Assembly (NCBI GenBank): GCA_025964635.1
Contig: JAOPYP010000692.1
Span: forward strand, 1-16,916
Direction: 5' to 3'
From: Actinomycetes bacterium
GTDB lineage: Bacteria; Actinomycetota; Actinomycetes; Streptosporangiales; Streptosporangiaceae
Length of the DNA stretch: 16,916 bases
This document shows positions 1 to 7,561 of this stretch, piece after piece. Under the pieces are notes generated by a model. The model did no database searches. It saw only the letters and a program-made list of their open reading frames with translations, and was not told the DNA's origin. Position 1 is the first letter of the stretch. Each line of letters begins with the position of its first letter. Both the position numbers and the translations under genes were made by a program.

Positions 1-703
1 GCGGGTACTCCAGGTTGACCAGCTTGGCCAGCTCGGCCAGCGTGATCTCGAACATGGGCGCGGCGTCCTCCAGCGCGAAGTTCAGGTGGCCGAACACCTC
101 CAGGCTGACCATTCCGTACAGCCTGACCCAGCAGCGCAGGAAGGTCAGCCCCGCGCCGAGCGGCAGGTCCACGCCGAGCGCCTCCTGGTAACTGGCCAGC
201 TGCGCGCGCAGGACGGGGTCGATCTCGTCGTCGCGCGGGATGGGGAACGGCTGCTTGCGCCACAGTTCGTAGAACAGCGCGAAGAACACCCCGCTGAACT
301 TGGCCGCACACTCGGTCACCACGTCGTCGTGGGCCGCCTCGAGGGTGGGCAGGGGGGTGCCGAACAGCATCCCGAACTCCGCCTTGTGGCTCAGGCCCCA
401 GCGGCGGAACTCGCGGCACGCCGCGACCATCTTCGCGGTCATGCTGTCCCCGGCCGCCTCGATGGCCGCCTCGATCCCGGCACCTATCTCGCTGAAGATG
501 TCCCCGACCACGTGCTGGATCAGGTCTTCGTGGCTGCCGAAGTACCGGTACAGCGCCGGGGCGGTCATGCCCATCTCGCGGGCGATGGCGCGCAGGGTGA
601 CCGCTTCCGGGCCCTGCGCGACGAGGATCTGCCGGGCGGTCTGCTTGATCTCCGCGGTCGTTTCCGCGCGGACGCGATCGCGCCTGCTCAGCGTCTCGAC
701 CAC
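1..703 (-). CDS. TetR-family transcriptional repressor (C-terminus cut by window edge)
   Basis: This is a one-component DNA-binding repressor whose gene runs off the left edge, so at least 234 residues are visible. The start is the GTG at 701-703, preceded by an AGGAGG ribosome site about 5 bases upstream. Residues about 13-60 form a classic TetR helix-turn-helix: VTLRAIAREMGMTAPALYRYF, then a helix containing HEDLI. The C-terminal ligand domain is all-helical, with aromatic-rich stretches (FFALFYELW, CWVRLYGMVSLEVFGHL) resembling TetR proteins that have the WHG-type C-terminal domain. It diverges from the MMPL transporter gene, the usual arrangement for a local repressor of an efflux or lipid-export pump. 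The shared intergenic region carries repeated GGTWAAC elements that could be its operators. The family is certain; the ligand is unknown. Confidence 0.88.
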   Translation of the reverse strand, partial: MVETLSRRDRVRAETTAEIKQTARQILVAQGPEAVTLRAIAREMGMTAPALYRYFGSHEDLIQHVVGDIFSEIGAGIEAAIEAAGDSMTAKMVAACREFRRWGLSHKAEFGMLFGTPLPTLEAAHDDVVTECAAKFSGVFFALFYELWRKQPFPIPRDDEIDPVLRAQLASYQEALGVDLPLGAGLTFLRCWVRLYGMVSLEVFGHLNFALEDAAPMFEITLAELAKLVNLEYP

Positions 704-743
704 GGGGCCCTCCTGACTTCTGCGGACCGGGGACTCAGCACCA

Positions 744-814
744 CTTCCTGAGACCCGGCTGGCACCAAAGCGGCTGCCGTGCCCGCCCCGCTTCCTGAGA
801 GCCAGCTGGCATCA
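744..814. repeat. Imperfect direct repeat, two 24-bp copies
   Basis: The segments 744-767 and 791-814 both begin CTTCCTGAGA and match at 21 of 24 positions, with copies 47 bp apart. A GTTGCCGTGC/GCTGCCGTGC similarity follows each copy (774-783 and 817-826), so the duplicated unit may be about 40 bp. The second copy contains the perfect palindrome GCCAGCTGGC (801-810). It lies upstream of tetR, in its leader or promoter. Function is unknown; a regulator site or a local duplication are both possible. Confidence 0.6.
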
Positions 815-826
815 GGGTTGCCGTGC

Positions 827-886
827 GGTTAACAGCCTTGACACTGGTAAACGGCGTATGCAAGGTTAACGCTATTAGCAGTTTAC
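827..886. promoter_or_regulatory. GGTWAAC repeat array, candidate TetR operators
   Basis: GGTTAAC occurs at 827-833, GGTAAAC at 846-852 and GGTTAAC at 864-870, spaced 19 and 18 bp apart. GTTTAC at 881-886 is the inverted form of the GTAAAC core at 847-852. The cluster sits between the divergent tetR and mmpL genes and overlaps the TTGACA hexamer at 838-843. This is where a TetR repressor acting on both genes would be expected to bind. The assignment to this TetR is inference from position. Confidence 0.4.
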
Positions 887-936
887 GGCGTTCACGGATG
901 TGATCGTTAGTAGCAGTTTAGGTGCTGGAGGATCTG

Positions 937-3108
937 GTGTTCGAGTCATGGGGGCGCGTGGTCTACGCGCAGAGGCGGGTGGTCCTGGTCCTCGCCGCGA
1001 TCGTAGTGGTGGGTGCGGCGGTCTGGGGGACACGGGTATTCGGGGCGTTGCAGTCGGCGGGCGGCTTCTCCGCCCCGGGCAGCCAGAGTCAGCAGGAGAG
1101 CGACCTGGCGGCCCGGGCCTTCGGCCGCGACGCCGCCGATGTCGTGGTGCTGTACTCCAGCCCCCGGCTCACCGTGCACGACGCCGCCTTCCGGGCCGCC
1201 GTGACCAGGACCCTGGCCGGGGTGCCCGCCGGCGATGTGCGGTCGGCCGCGACCTACTGGTCGACCCGGTCCCCTCAGTTCGCCGGCGCGGGCGGCCACG
1301 CCACCTACGCCGTGCTCGAGCTGGCCGGTGGCACCGACTCGGCCCGGGCCAAGAACTACCAGGCGATCGCGGGACGCCTGTCCGCACCGGGCCTGTCCGC
1401 TCAGGTGGGCGGTCAGGTTCCCACGATGTCGGCGATCAACAAGCAGGTCACCTCGGACATCGGCCGGGCCGAGGGCATCTCCATGCCGCTGCTGCTCATC
1501 CTGCTGCTGGTGATCTTCGGCAGTCTGGCGGCGGCCAGCCTGCCACTGGCCATCGGGGGCATCGCAATCCTGGGGTCGTTCACCGCGCTGCGGTTGCTGA
1601 CCCTGGTGACCGACGTGTCCATCTACTCCATCAACATCACCACGATCCTCGGCCTGGGCCTGGCCATCGACTACGGCCTGTTCATGGTGAGCCGGTTCCG
1701 CGAGGAACTGGACCGGCACGACACCACCGAGGACGCGGTGGCCGCCACCGTGGCGACCGCGGGCCGCACCGTCGCGGTCTCCGGTATCACCGTGGCTGTC
1801 GCCCTGGCCAGCCTCATGCTGTTCCCGGAGATGTTCCTGCGGTCGATGGGCTACGGCGGGGTGGCCACGGTCCTGGTGGACATGCTCGCCGCGCTGACCG
1901 TGCTGCCCGCCCTGCTCGCGGTGCTCGGGCCCCGGGTCAACGCGTTGCGGGTGCGGCGCCACGCGCCGCGCGCGGCCGGAGACGAGCAGAGCGGGGCCTG
2001 GTACCGGATCGCCCGCAGCGTGATGCGCCGGCCGGTGGCGTACGTCGTGGTTATCCTGCTGGCGCTGCTCGTCCTGGCGTCCCCGTTCCGGTCGATCACC
2101 TGGGGCGGCACCGACGCGCGGGCGCTGCCTGCGGGCGCCCCGGCCCGGGTGGTCGCCCAGGCCCTGAGCCGTGACTTCCCCGGCAACCCGTCCAGTCCTA
2201 TCGAGGTCGTGACCCGGCTGGCCGGCCCGGCCACCGCACCGGCCCAGCGCGCGGCGCTCGCCACGTACGTGCGCAGCCTGGACCACGTGCCCGGGGTCTG
2301 GTCGGCCGCGCTGACCGGGGTGCGGGGGGACATCGCCCGGGTGGACCTGCGGTACGCCGCGGATCCGTACTCGGCCACGGCGCGGGACATCGTGACCGCG
2401 GTCCGCGCGGTCCCGCCACCGGCTGGCGGTCACGCCTACGTGGGCGGCGTGACCGCGCAGCTGGCGGACGAGCTGTCCAGCCTGGGTCATACGCTGCCGT
2501 GGATGGCGCTGGTCATGTGCCTGGCCACGTTCGTGCTGCTGTTCCTGGCGTTCGGCTCGGTGGTGCTGCCGCTCAAGGCGATCGTGATGAACGTGCTGTC
2601 GCTGTCGGCCACGTTCGGGGTGATCGTATGGATCTTCCAGGAGGGTCACCTGTCCGGGCTGCTGCGGTTCACCCCGACCGGCACCATCGACCCCGCCATG
2701 CCGATCCTCATGCTGGCCATCATCTTCGGCCTGTCCATGGACTACGAGGTGTTCCTGCTGTCCCGGATCCGCGAACGGTACGACGTGACCGGGGACAACT
2801 CCGCCGCCGTGGCCAGCGGCCTGCAGCGCACCGGGGGCCTCATTACCAGCCTGGCGTTCTTGCTGGTGATCGTGGTGGGGGCGTTCTCCGCGTCCGGGAT
2901 CACGTTCATCAAGCTGATGGGCGTGGGGATGATCGTCGCCCTGCTGGTGGACGCGACCATCGTCCGGATCCTGCTGGTGCCCGCGACCATGCGGCTGCTC
3001 GGCCAGGCGAACTGGTGGGCGCCCGGGCCGCTGCGCCGCGTCTACCGCAAGTACGGCATGCGCGAGGAGGAGATAGCGCCGCCCGAGGCCGAGCCCGCCC
3101 GGGCGTGA
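937..3108 (+). CDS. MMPL/RND-family membrane transporter
   Basis: An integral membrane exporter of about 723 residues, in the size range of actinobacterial MMPL proteins. Two homologous halves are seen. TM1 lies at about residues 15-33, followed by an extracytoplasmic loop and a cluster of membrane helices at about 165-330. TM7 (about 363-383) is followed by a second loop and a second helix cluster from about 518 to 690. The paired family motifs GLAIDYGLFMVSRFREEL (near residue 240) and FGLSMDYEVFLLSRIRERY (near 597) carry the Asp-Tyr pair linked to proton coupling. I chose the GTG at 937 because GGAGG lies 5 bases upstream. An in-frame GTG at 922 has no ribosome site and would add five residues. 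The divergent TetR gene suggests induction by a small hydrophobic molecule. The substrate (drug, lipid or siderophore) cannot be read from sequence. Confidence 0.93.
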   Translation: MFESWGRVVYAQRRVVLVLAAIVVVGAAVWGTRVFGALQSAGGFSAPGSQSQQESDLAARAFGRDAADVVVLYSSPRLTVHDAAFRAAVTRTLAGVPAGDVRSAATYWSTRSPQFAGAGGHATYAVLELAGGTDSARAKNYQAIAGRLSAPGLSAQVGGQVPTMSAINKQVTSDIGRAEGISMPLLLILLLVIFGSLAAASLPLAIGGIAILGSFTALRLLTLVTDVSIYSINITTILGLGLAIDYGLFMVSRFREELDRHDTTEDAVAATVATAGRTVAVSGITVAVALASLMLFPEMFLRSMGYGGVATVLVDMLAALTVLPALLAVLGPRVNALRVRRHAPRAAGDEQSGAWYRIARSVMRRPVAYVVVILLALLVLASPFRSITWGGTDARALPAGAPARVVAQALSRDFPGNPSSPIEVVTRLAGPATAPAQRAALATYVRSLDHVPGVWSAALTGVRGDIARVDLRYAADPYSATARDIVTAVRAVPPPAGGHAYVGGVTAQLADELSSLGHTLPWMALVMCLATFVLLFLAFGSVVLPLKAIVMNVLSLSATFGVIVWIFQEGHLSGLLRFTPTGTIDPAMPILMLAIIFGLSMDYEVFLLSRIRERYDVTGDNSAAVASGLQRTGGLITSLAFLLVIVVGAFSASGITFIKLMGVGMIVALLVDATIVRILLVPATMRLLGQANWWAPGPLRRVYRKYGMREEEIAPPEAEPARA

Positions 3109-3127
3109 CCTCAGCCCGGCCCGGTGG

Positions 3128-5278
3128 TCAGCCGGCGGTGGCGGCCAGGGCGAGCGGCAGCACACCGGACGCGCCGGCCTCGCGCAGCAGCCGGGCCGCG
3201 ACCGTCATGGTCCAGCCGCTGTCGATGCGGTCGTCGATGACCAGCACCGGGCCGCCGAGCGAGGCCACCGGGCCGGCCAGCGCACCGGGGAGCCGCAGCT
3301 CACGCCAGATCGCCTGGAGCCGCTGCGGGCTGTTGAACTGCCTGGGCCCCGGGCCGGCCCCCGCGTACTCCAGCGAGCCGAGCACCGGCAGCCGGCCGAT
3401 CTCGGCGATCTGCTCGCCCAGGCTGGCGATCAGGAGGGGCCGGGTCCGGCTGGGCAGGGTCACCACGCCGGCCGGGCGCTGCTGCCAGTCCCACGCGGCC
3501 AGCACCTGGACGAGCGCGGCGACGAGGTCGCCGGGGACCGGGCCGTCATCCTCCCGGTCGAGGAGGGCGCGGAGTCCAGGACCCCAGCCCAGGCCGGTGA
3601 GGCGGCCCAGCGCCCGGCCGGTGTCCGCCGACAGCTCAGCCGGGATCTTGCCCGCCACGTCCACGCCGAGCCGCTTCATGCCCGGCGGCCACATGCGGCG
3701 CGGGGTGATGTCGATACCGGGGCGGAGCAGCCGGGTCCGGGCCAGCTCGGTTCCTTCCGCGGACACCTCCGCGGGCCACGGGTGGCCCGTGCAGTTGTCG
3801 CACCGCCCGCACGGCTGGGCCGCGGGGTCATCCAGCTGGTGGCGCAGGTACTCCATCCGGCAGCCTGGCGTGCGCAGGTAGCCGAGCATGGCCTGCTGCT
3901 CCCGGCCGCGCTCCGCCGCTACCGTCGCGTAGCGCTCGGCGTCATAGGCCCACGCCTGACCGGTGGCGACCCAGCCGCCGCTGACCTTGCGGACCGCGCC
4001 GTCCACGTCCAGGACCTTGAGCATCATCTCCAGCCGGGCCCGGCTCAGGTCCACCTGGGTCTCCAGCGCCCCCGACGACAGCACCCCTGACGACCCTGGC
4101 CCGGACGCCTCGCCGAGCGCGGCCAGCGTCGCCCGGACCAGCGGCTCGGGCGGGAACGCCAGCGAGGCGAAATAGGCCCAGATATCGCGGTCCTCCCGGC
4201 CGGGCAGCAGGACCACCTCGGCCCGGGGCACCGCCCGGCCCGCCCGGCCGATCTGCTGGTAGTAGGCGACGGGGGACTGCGGGGCGCCCAGGTGCACGAC
4301 GAAGCCCAGGTCGGGCTTATCGAAGCCCATGCCCAGCGCGCTGGTCGCCACCAGCGCCTTGAGTTCCCCGTCGAGCAGGGCGCGCTCGGCGGACAGCCGC
4401 TGCTCCTGCTCGTCCCGGCCGGTGTAGGGGAGGACGTCGTGACCACGGTCGCGCAGGAAGGCCGCGGTCTCGTGGGCCGCGGCCACGGTGAGCGTGTAGA
4501 TGATGCCGGAGCCCGGCAGCTCGGCCAGGTGCTCGGCCAGCCAGCCGAGACGCTGCTGCGCGGCCGGCAGTTCCACGACCGCCAGGCACAGGCTTTCCCG
4601 GTCCAGCGCGCCGCGCAGCACCAGTGCCTCACCGTCGGCCCCGCTGGCCAGCTGCTCGGCCACGTCCCGGGTGACCCGGGCGTTGGCCGTGGCCGTCGTG
4701 GCGAGCACCGGCACGCCGGGGGGCAGGTTCTCCAGCACGGTGCGGAGCCGCCGGTAATCGGGCCGGAAGTCGTGGCCCCAGTCGGAGATGCAGTGGGCCT
4801 CGTCCACGACCAGCATCCCGGCGGTCGCGGCGAGCTTGGGCAGGACGAGATCACGGAAGCCGGGGTTGTTGAGCCGCTCCGGGCTGACCAGCAGCAGGTC
4901 CACGGAGCCCGCGGCGATCTCCGCGTAGATCTCGTCCCAGTCGGCCATGTTGGCGGAGTTCACCGTCCGGGCCCGCAACCCGGCCCGGGCGGCCGCCTCG
5001 ATCTGGTTGCGCATCAGGGCGAGCAACGGGGAGATGATGATCGTCGGCCCCATGTCCCGGGCCCGGAGCAGCGCGGTGGTCACGAAGTACACGGCGGATT
5101 TGCCCCAGCCGGTGCGCTGCACGACCAGGGCCCGGCGCCGGTCGCGGGCCAGCGCCTGGATCGCGGTCCACTGATCCTCGCGGAGCCGCGCGGACGGCCC
5201 GGCGAGGGCCCGCAGGCACTGCTCCGCCTCCTCGCGCAGCGCGGGGTCGGAAAGCAGCAGGCCGGAGTCGGAAACCAT
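3128..5278 (-). CDS. RecQ-family ATP-dependent DNA helicase with C-terminal phosphoribosyltransferase-like domain
   Basis: A 716-residue superfamily 2 DNA helicase, probably a 3'-5' unwinding enzyme in repair. Visible motifs in order: Q-motif region near Q36, Walker A TGWGKS (56-61, W where many RecQs have G), DEAH with the RecQ-type extension VVDEAHCISDWGHDFRPDY (157-175), TTAT (194-197), GMGFDKPD (316-323) and QQIGRAGR (341-348). Cys473, Cys490, Cys493 and Cys496 form the RecQ zinc site. I see no HRDC domain. The last 110 residues instead resemble a PRTase: a strand with LPSRTRP (about 608-614) and a PRPP-loop-like VLVIDDRIDSG (678-688). It converges on mmpL with 19 bases between stops. The ATG start has AAGGA only 3 bases upstream, so the ribosome site is not ideal. 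The helicase call is very safe; the catalytic status of the PRTase part is unknown. Confidence 0.92.
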   Translation of the reverse strand: MVSDSGLLLSDPALREEAEQCLRALAGPSARLREDQWTAIQALARDRRRALVVQRTGWGKSAVYFVTTALLRARDMGPTIIISPLLALMRNQIEAAARAGLRARTVNSANMADWDEIYAEIAAGSVDLLLVSPERLNNPGFRDLVLPKLAATAGMLVVDEAHCISDWGHDFRPDYRRLRTVLENLPPGVPVLATTATANARVTRDVAEQLASGADGEALVLRGALDRESLCLAVVELPAAQQRLGWLAEHLAELPGSGIIYTLTVAAAHETAAFLRDRGHDVLPYTGRDEQEQRLSAERALLDGELKALVATSALGMGFDKPDLGFVVHLGAPQSPVAYYQQIGRAGRAVPRAEVVLLPGREDRDIWAYFASLAFPPEPLVRATLAALGEASGPGSSGVLSSGALETQVDLSRARLEMMLKVLDVDGAVRKVSGGWVATGQAWAYDAERYATVAAERGREQQAMLGYLRTPGCRMEYLRHQLDDPAAQPCGRCDNCTGHPWPAEVSAEGTELARTRLLRPGIDITPRRMWPPGMKRLGVDVAGKIPAELSADTGRALGRLTGLGWGPGLRALLDREDDGPVPGDLVAALVQVLAAWDWQQRPAGVVTLPSRTRPLLIASLGEQIAEIGRLPVLGSLEYAGAGPGPRQFNSPQRLQAIWRELRLPGALAGPVASLGGPVLVIDDRIDSGWTMTVAARLLREAGASGVLPLALAATAG

Positions 5279-5424
5279 GAGTCCTTGGTATCAGGCGCCA
5301 GCGACAGCCCGGGCGTGTCGCGCGCCCGCCGCCGGGGTGCGGTCCCTCCCGCCGCGCCGGTCACGAGCGCACTGGCCAGGCACTTCGCGCTCTGCGTCCC
5401 CGGCCGTGTGAAATACTCGGTCCT

Positions 5425-5437
5425 AGACATCGGATGT
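5425..5437 (+). promoter_or_regulatory. Candidate GntR operator upstream of gntR
   Basis: AGACATCGGATGT contains the perfect palindrome ACATC-G-GATGT (5427-5437), lying about 65-77 bases upstream of the regulator's GTG. The same 13-mer matches 11 of 13 positions with AGACATCCGATCT in the promoter of the ABC-fucD operon (11470-11482, minus strand). A palindromic site shared by a regulator gene and the facing catabolic operon is what an autoregulated FCD-GntR repressor should show. Binding itself is inferred. Confidence 0.55.
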
Positions 5438-5501
5438 GTGGGGTGTCGGCCGAGCAGGCCCGGGCAGCGGCGCAGTGGGCAGACGGGTACGGAGGACGGC
5501 T

Positions 5502-6173
5502 GTGGCGCTGACGGACGAGGCGATCGAGAAGATCAAAGCCATGATCGTCTCGGGTACCTTGCGGGCCGGGGACCGGCTGCCGCGGGAAGCCGACCTGGCC
5601 GCTGAGCTCGGGCTGTCCCGCAGTTCGCTGCGCGAGGCGGTCAAGGCCCTGTCACTGGTGAACATCCTGGACGTGCGGCGCGGCGACGGTACCTACGTGA
5701 CCAGCCTGCAGCCTCCGCTGCTGCTCGAGGCGCTCAGCTTCATCGTGGACTTCCACCGGGACGGGACCGTCCTGGAGTTCCTCGAAGTGCGGCGGATCCT
5801 GGAACCGGAAGCCGCGGCCATGGCCGCGGAACGGATCTCGGCCGCCGAGGTCGCCGGGCTCCGCGCGCTCCTGGACAGCCTGGGCCCGGATCCCGAGGTG
5901 GAGGATCTGGTCGCCAACGACCTCGAGTTCCACCGCCGGATCACGGCCTGCTCCGGGAACAGCGTGCTCACCTCGCTGCTCGATTCGCTGTCCGGGCCGA
6001 CGTCGCGGGCCCGGGTCTGGCGCGGCCTGACCCAGGCGGGGGCGACCCAGCGGACGCTCGCCGAGCACCGGGCCATCCTGGACGCGCTGGAATCCCACGA
6101 TCCGGTGGTGGCCCGGTCGTGGTCCACCGTGCACATCGCCAGCGTCCAGCAGTGGCTGGCGTCAGTCCTGTGA
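5502..6173 (+). CDS. GntR-family (FadR/FCD subfamily) transcriptional regulator
   Basis: A 223-residue regulator, probable repressor of the facing sugar operon. Residues about 5-68 are a winged helix-turn-helix with the GntR signature LPREADLAAELGLSRSSLREA and the wing GDGTYV. Residues about 90-220 are the helical FCD ligand domain. Its usual metal-binding set appears intact: Asp140 and His144 in NDLEFH, His189 in AEHRAI and His211 in TVHI. FCD domains commonly bind organic or sugar acids with a divalent metal, so L-fuconate or its keto-deoxy product is a sensible effector. I chose GTG 5502 because GGAGG (5491-5495) lies 6 bases upstream. An upstream in-frame GTG at 5436 falls inside the candidate operator and has no ribosome site. 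It converges on fucD, separated by a hairpin terminator. Confidence 0.92.
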   Translation: MALTDEAIEKIKAMIVSGTLRAGDRLPREADLAAELGLSRSSLREAVKALSLVNILDVRRGDGTYVTSLQPPLLLEALSFIVDFHRDGTVLEFLEVRRILEPEAAAMAAERISAAEVAGLRALLDSLGPDPEVEDLVANDLEFHRRITACSGNSVLTSLLDSLSGPTSRARVWRGLTQAGATQRTLAEHRAILDALESHDPVVARSWSTVHIASVQQWLASVL

Positions 6174-6195
6174 CCTGGGCACTTGAGTGCCCAGG
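6174..6195. terminator. Bidirectional hairpin between gntR and fucD
   Basis: CCTGGGCAC-TTGA-GTGCCCAGG is a perfect 9-bp stem with a 4-base loop. It begins immediately after the gntR stop codon and ends 11 bases before the fucD stop. Perfect symmetry and position between converging genes fit a terminator used from both sides. There is no T-tract, as is common in high-GC actinomycetes. Confidence 0.75.
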
Positions 6196-6206
6196 GACGC
6201 GCTGGA

Positions 6207-7517
6207 TCAGACCTGGCTGCCGACGCGCCAGGCGGGCCCCTCGGGATAGCTGAACTCTTTCACCGACTCGGGCCTCAGCTCGGCCGATGCCCCCGGCGCG
6301 GTGGGCACCACGTACCGCCCGCGCTCGACCCGGGCCGGCTCGGTGAAGTGCTCGTGCAGATGGTCGATCCACTCGATCTGGCGCCCCGCCGCGACCGTGG
6401 ACACCGCGGCGTAGTCGAACATGGACAGGTGCTGGACCATCTCGCACAGGCCCACGCCGCCCGCGTGCGGGCATACCGGCACCCCGAATTTTGCCGCCAG
6501 CAGCAGGTTGGCGATGTTCTCGTTAACCCCGGCCACCCGGCACGCGTCGATCTGCATCACGTCGATGGCCTCGGCCTGGAGCAGCTGCTTGAAGATGATC
6601 CGGTTGGAGACGTGCTCGCCCGTGGCCACCCGGACCGGGCGGACCGCGCGGCGGATAGCGGCCGTGCCCAGGATGTCGTCCGGGCTGGTCGGCTCCTCGA
6701 TCCACTCCGGCCGGGCCGGGGCCAGCTCGCGGACCCAGGCGATGGCGTCACCCACGTCCCATACCTGGTTGGCGTCCAGGGCGATCGCGATGTCGTCGCC
6801 CACCGTCCGCCGCGCGATCGCGATGCGCCGCTTGTCGTCCTCGAGCCGGGCCCCGACCTTCAGCTTGACCTGGGTGAAGCCGTCCTGGACGGCTTCCGCG
6901 CAGAGCCTGGCGAGCTGATCGTCGGAGTAGCCCAGCCAGCCGGGGGTGGTGGTGTAGGCCGGGTAGCCCCCGGCCAGCAGGGCCTCGATCCGCCCCGGGC
7001 GCCCGGCCGCGCCGCGCTCCAGCAGTTCCAGCGCATCGTCCGGGGTGAGGACGTCGGTCAGATACCTGAAGTCGATCAGGGAGACGATCGCCTCCGGGGA
7101 CAGGCCGGCCAGCAGCCGCCACAGGGGCTGGCCCGCCTGCCGGGCGGCCAGGTCCCAGCAGGCGTTGAGCACCGCGCCGATCGCCATGTGGACCACGCCG
7201 CGCTCCGGGCCGAGCCAGCGCAGGGGGCTGTCCCCGGCCAGGCGCCGGGCCAGGCCGCCGAGGTCGGACAGCACCTCGTCCAGGTCGCGGCCGGCCAGGA
7301 ACGGTTCGAGGGCCCGGATCGCCGCGAGCTGGATCTCGTTGCCGCGGCCGATGGTGAACACGTGCGCGTGCCCGGCCAGGCCGTCCGGCGCGTCGGTGCG
7401 CAGGATGAGCGCGGCCGCCGAGTAGTCCGGATCCGGGTTCATGGCGTCCGAGCCGTCCAGCATCCGTGAGGTCGGGAAGCGGACGTCATGGGTCTCGAAG
7501 CCAAGGATCGTCGTCAT
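6207..7517 (-). CDS. fucD: L-fuconate dehydratase (enolase superfamily)
   Basis: Dehydrates L-fuconate to 2-keto-3-deoxy-L-fuconate in the non-phosphorylative L-fucose pathway; cytosolic and Mg2+-dependent. The 436-residue protein begins with the family hallmark ETHDVRFPTSRMLDGSDAMN and continues with LRWLGPERGVVHMAIGAV. Catalytic residues fall at the same numbers as I recall for the Xanthomonas campestris enzyme: Lys218 and Lys220 (VKLKVG), metal ligands Asp248, Glu274 and Glu301, the Asp324/His351 dyad (QIDA, PHAGG) and Glu382. The ATG at 7515-7517 has GGAG about 8 bases upstream. It is the last gene of the ABC transporter operon, 44 bases after the permease. This agreement makes it one of the firmest functional calls here. 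Related acid sugars (L-galactonate, D-arabinonate) are possible side substrates. Confidence 0.93.
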   Translation of the reverse strand: MTTILGFETHDVRFPTSRMLDGSDAMNPDPDYSAAALILRTDAPDGLAGHAHVFTIGRGNEIQLAAIRALEPFLAGRDLDEVLSDLGGLARRLAGDSPLRWLGPERGVVHMAIGAVLNACWDLAARQAGQPLWRLLAGLSPEAIVSLIDFRYLTDVLTPDDALELLERGAAGRPGRIEALLAGGYPAYTTTPGWLGYSDDQLARLCAEAVQDGFTQVKLKVGARLEDDKRRIAIARRTVGDDIAIALDANQVWDVGDAIAWVRELAPARPEWIEEPTSPDDILGTAAIRRAVRPVRVATGEHVSNRIIFKQLLQAEAIDVMQIDACRVAGVNENIANLLLAAKFGVPVCPHAGGVGLCEMVQHLSMFDYAAVSTVAAGRQIEWIDHLHEHFTEPARVERGRYVVPTAPGASAELRPESVKEFSYPEGPAWRVGSQV

Positions 7518-7561
7518 GCCTGTATCTCCGGGGGGTGCGCTCGCGCTGATGGGGCTGGCGC

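Larger units (their letters stand above)
704..936. promoter_or_regulatory. tetR-mmpL divergent intergenic region
   Basis: This stretch holds no gene. It is visibly more AT-rich than its surroundings on its right half. It contains a duplicated 24-bp element near tetR, a consensus -35 hexamer TTGACA at 838-843 on the plus strand without a clear -10, a series of GGTWAAC elements, and a repeated TAGCAGTTTA at 876-885 and 911-920. Together these look like promoters and operators for the two divergent genes. I cannot place the start sites confidently. Confidence 0.6.

Noticed and set aside
946..3165. Long open frame antisense to the MMPL gene (739 codons)
   Set aside because: The translation is Arg/Gly/His/Gln-rich with no domain or ribosome site. 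It is the expected artefact of third-position GC bias opposite a real membrane protein gene.
5436..5501. Longer GntR start at GTG 5436
   Set aside because: It overlaps the candidate operator, lacks a ribosome site, and adds residues absent from the family; GTG 5502 has GGAGG at 6 bases.
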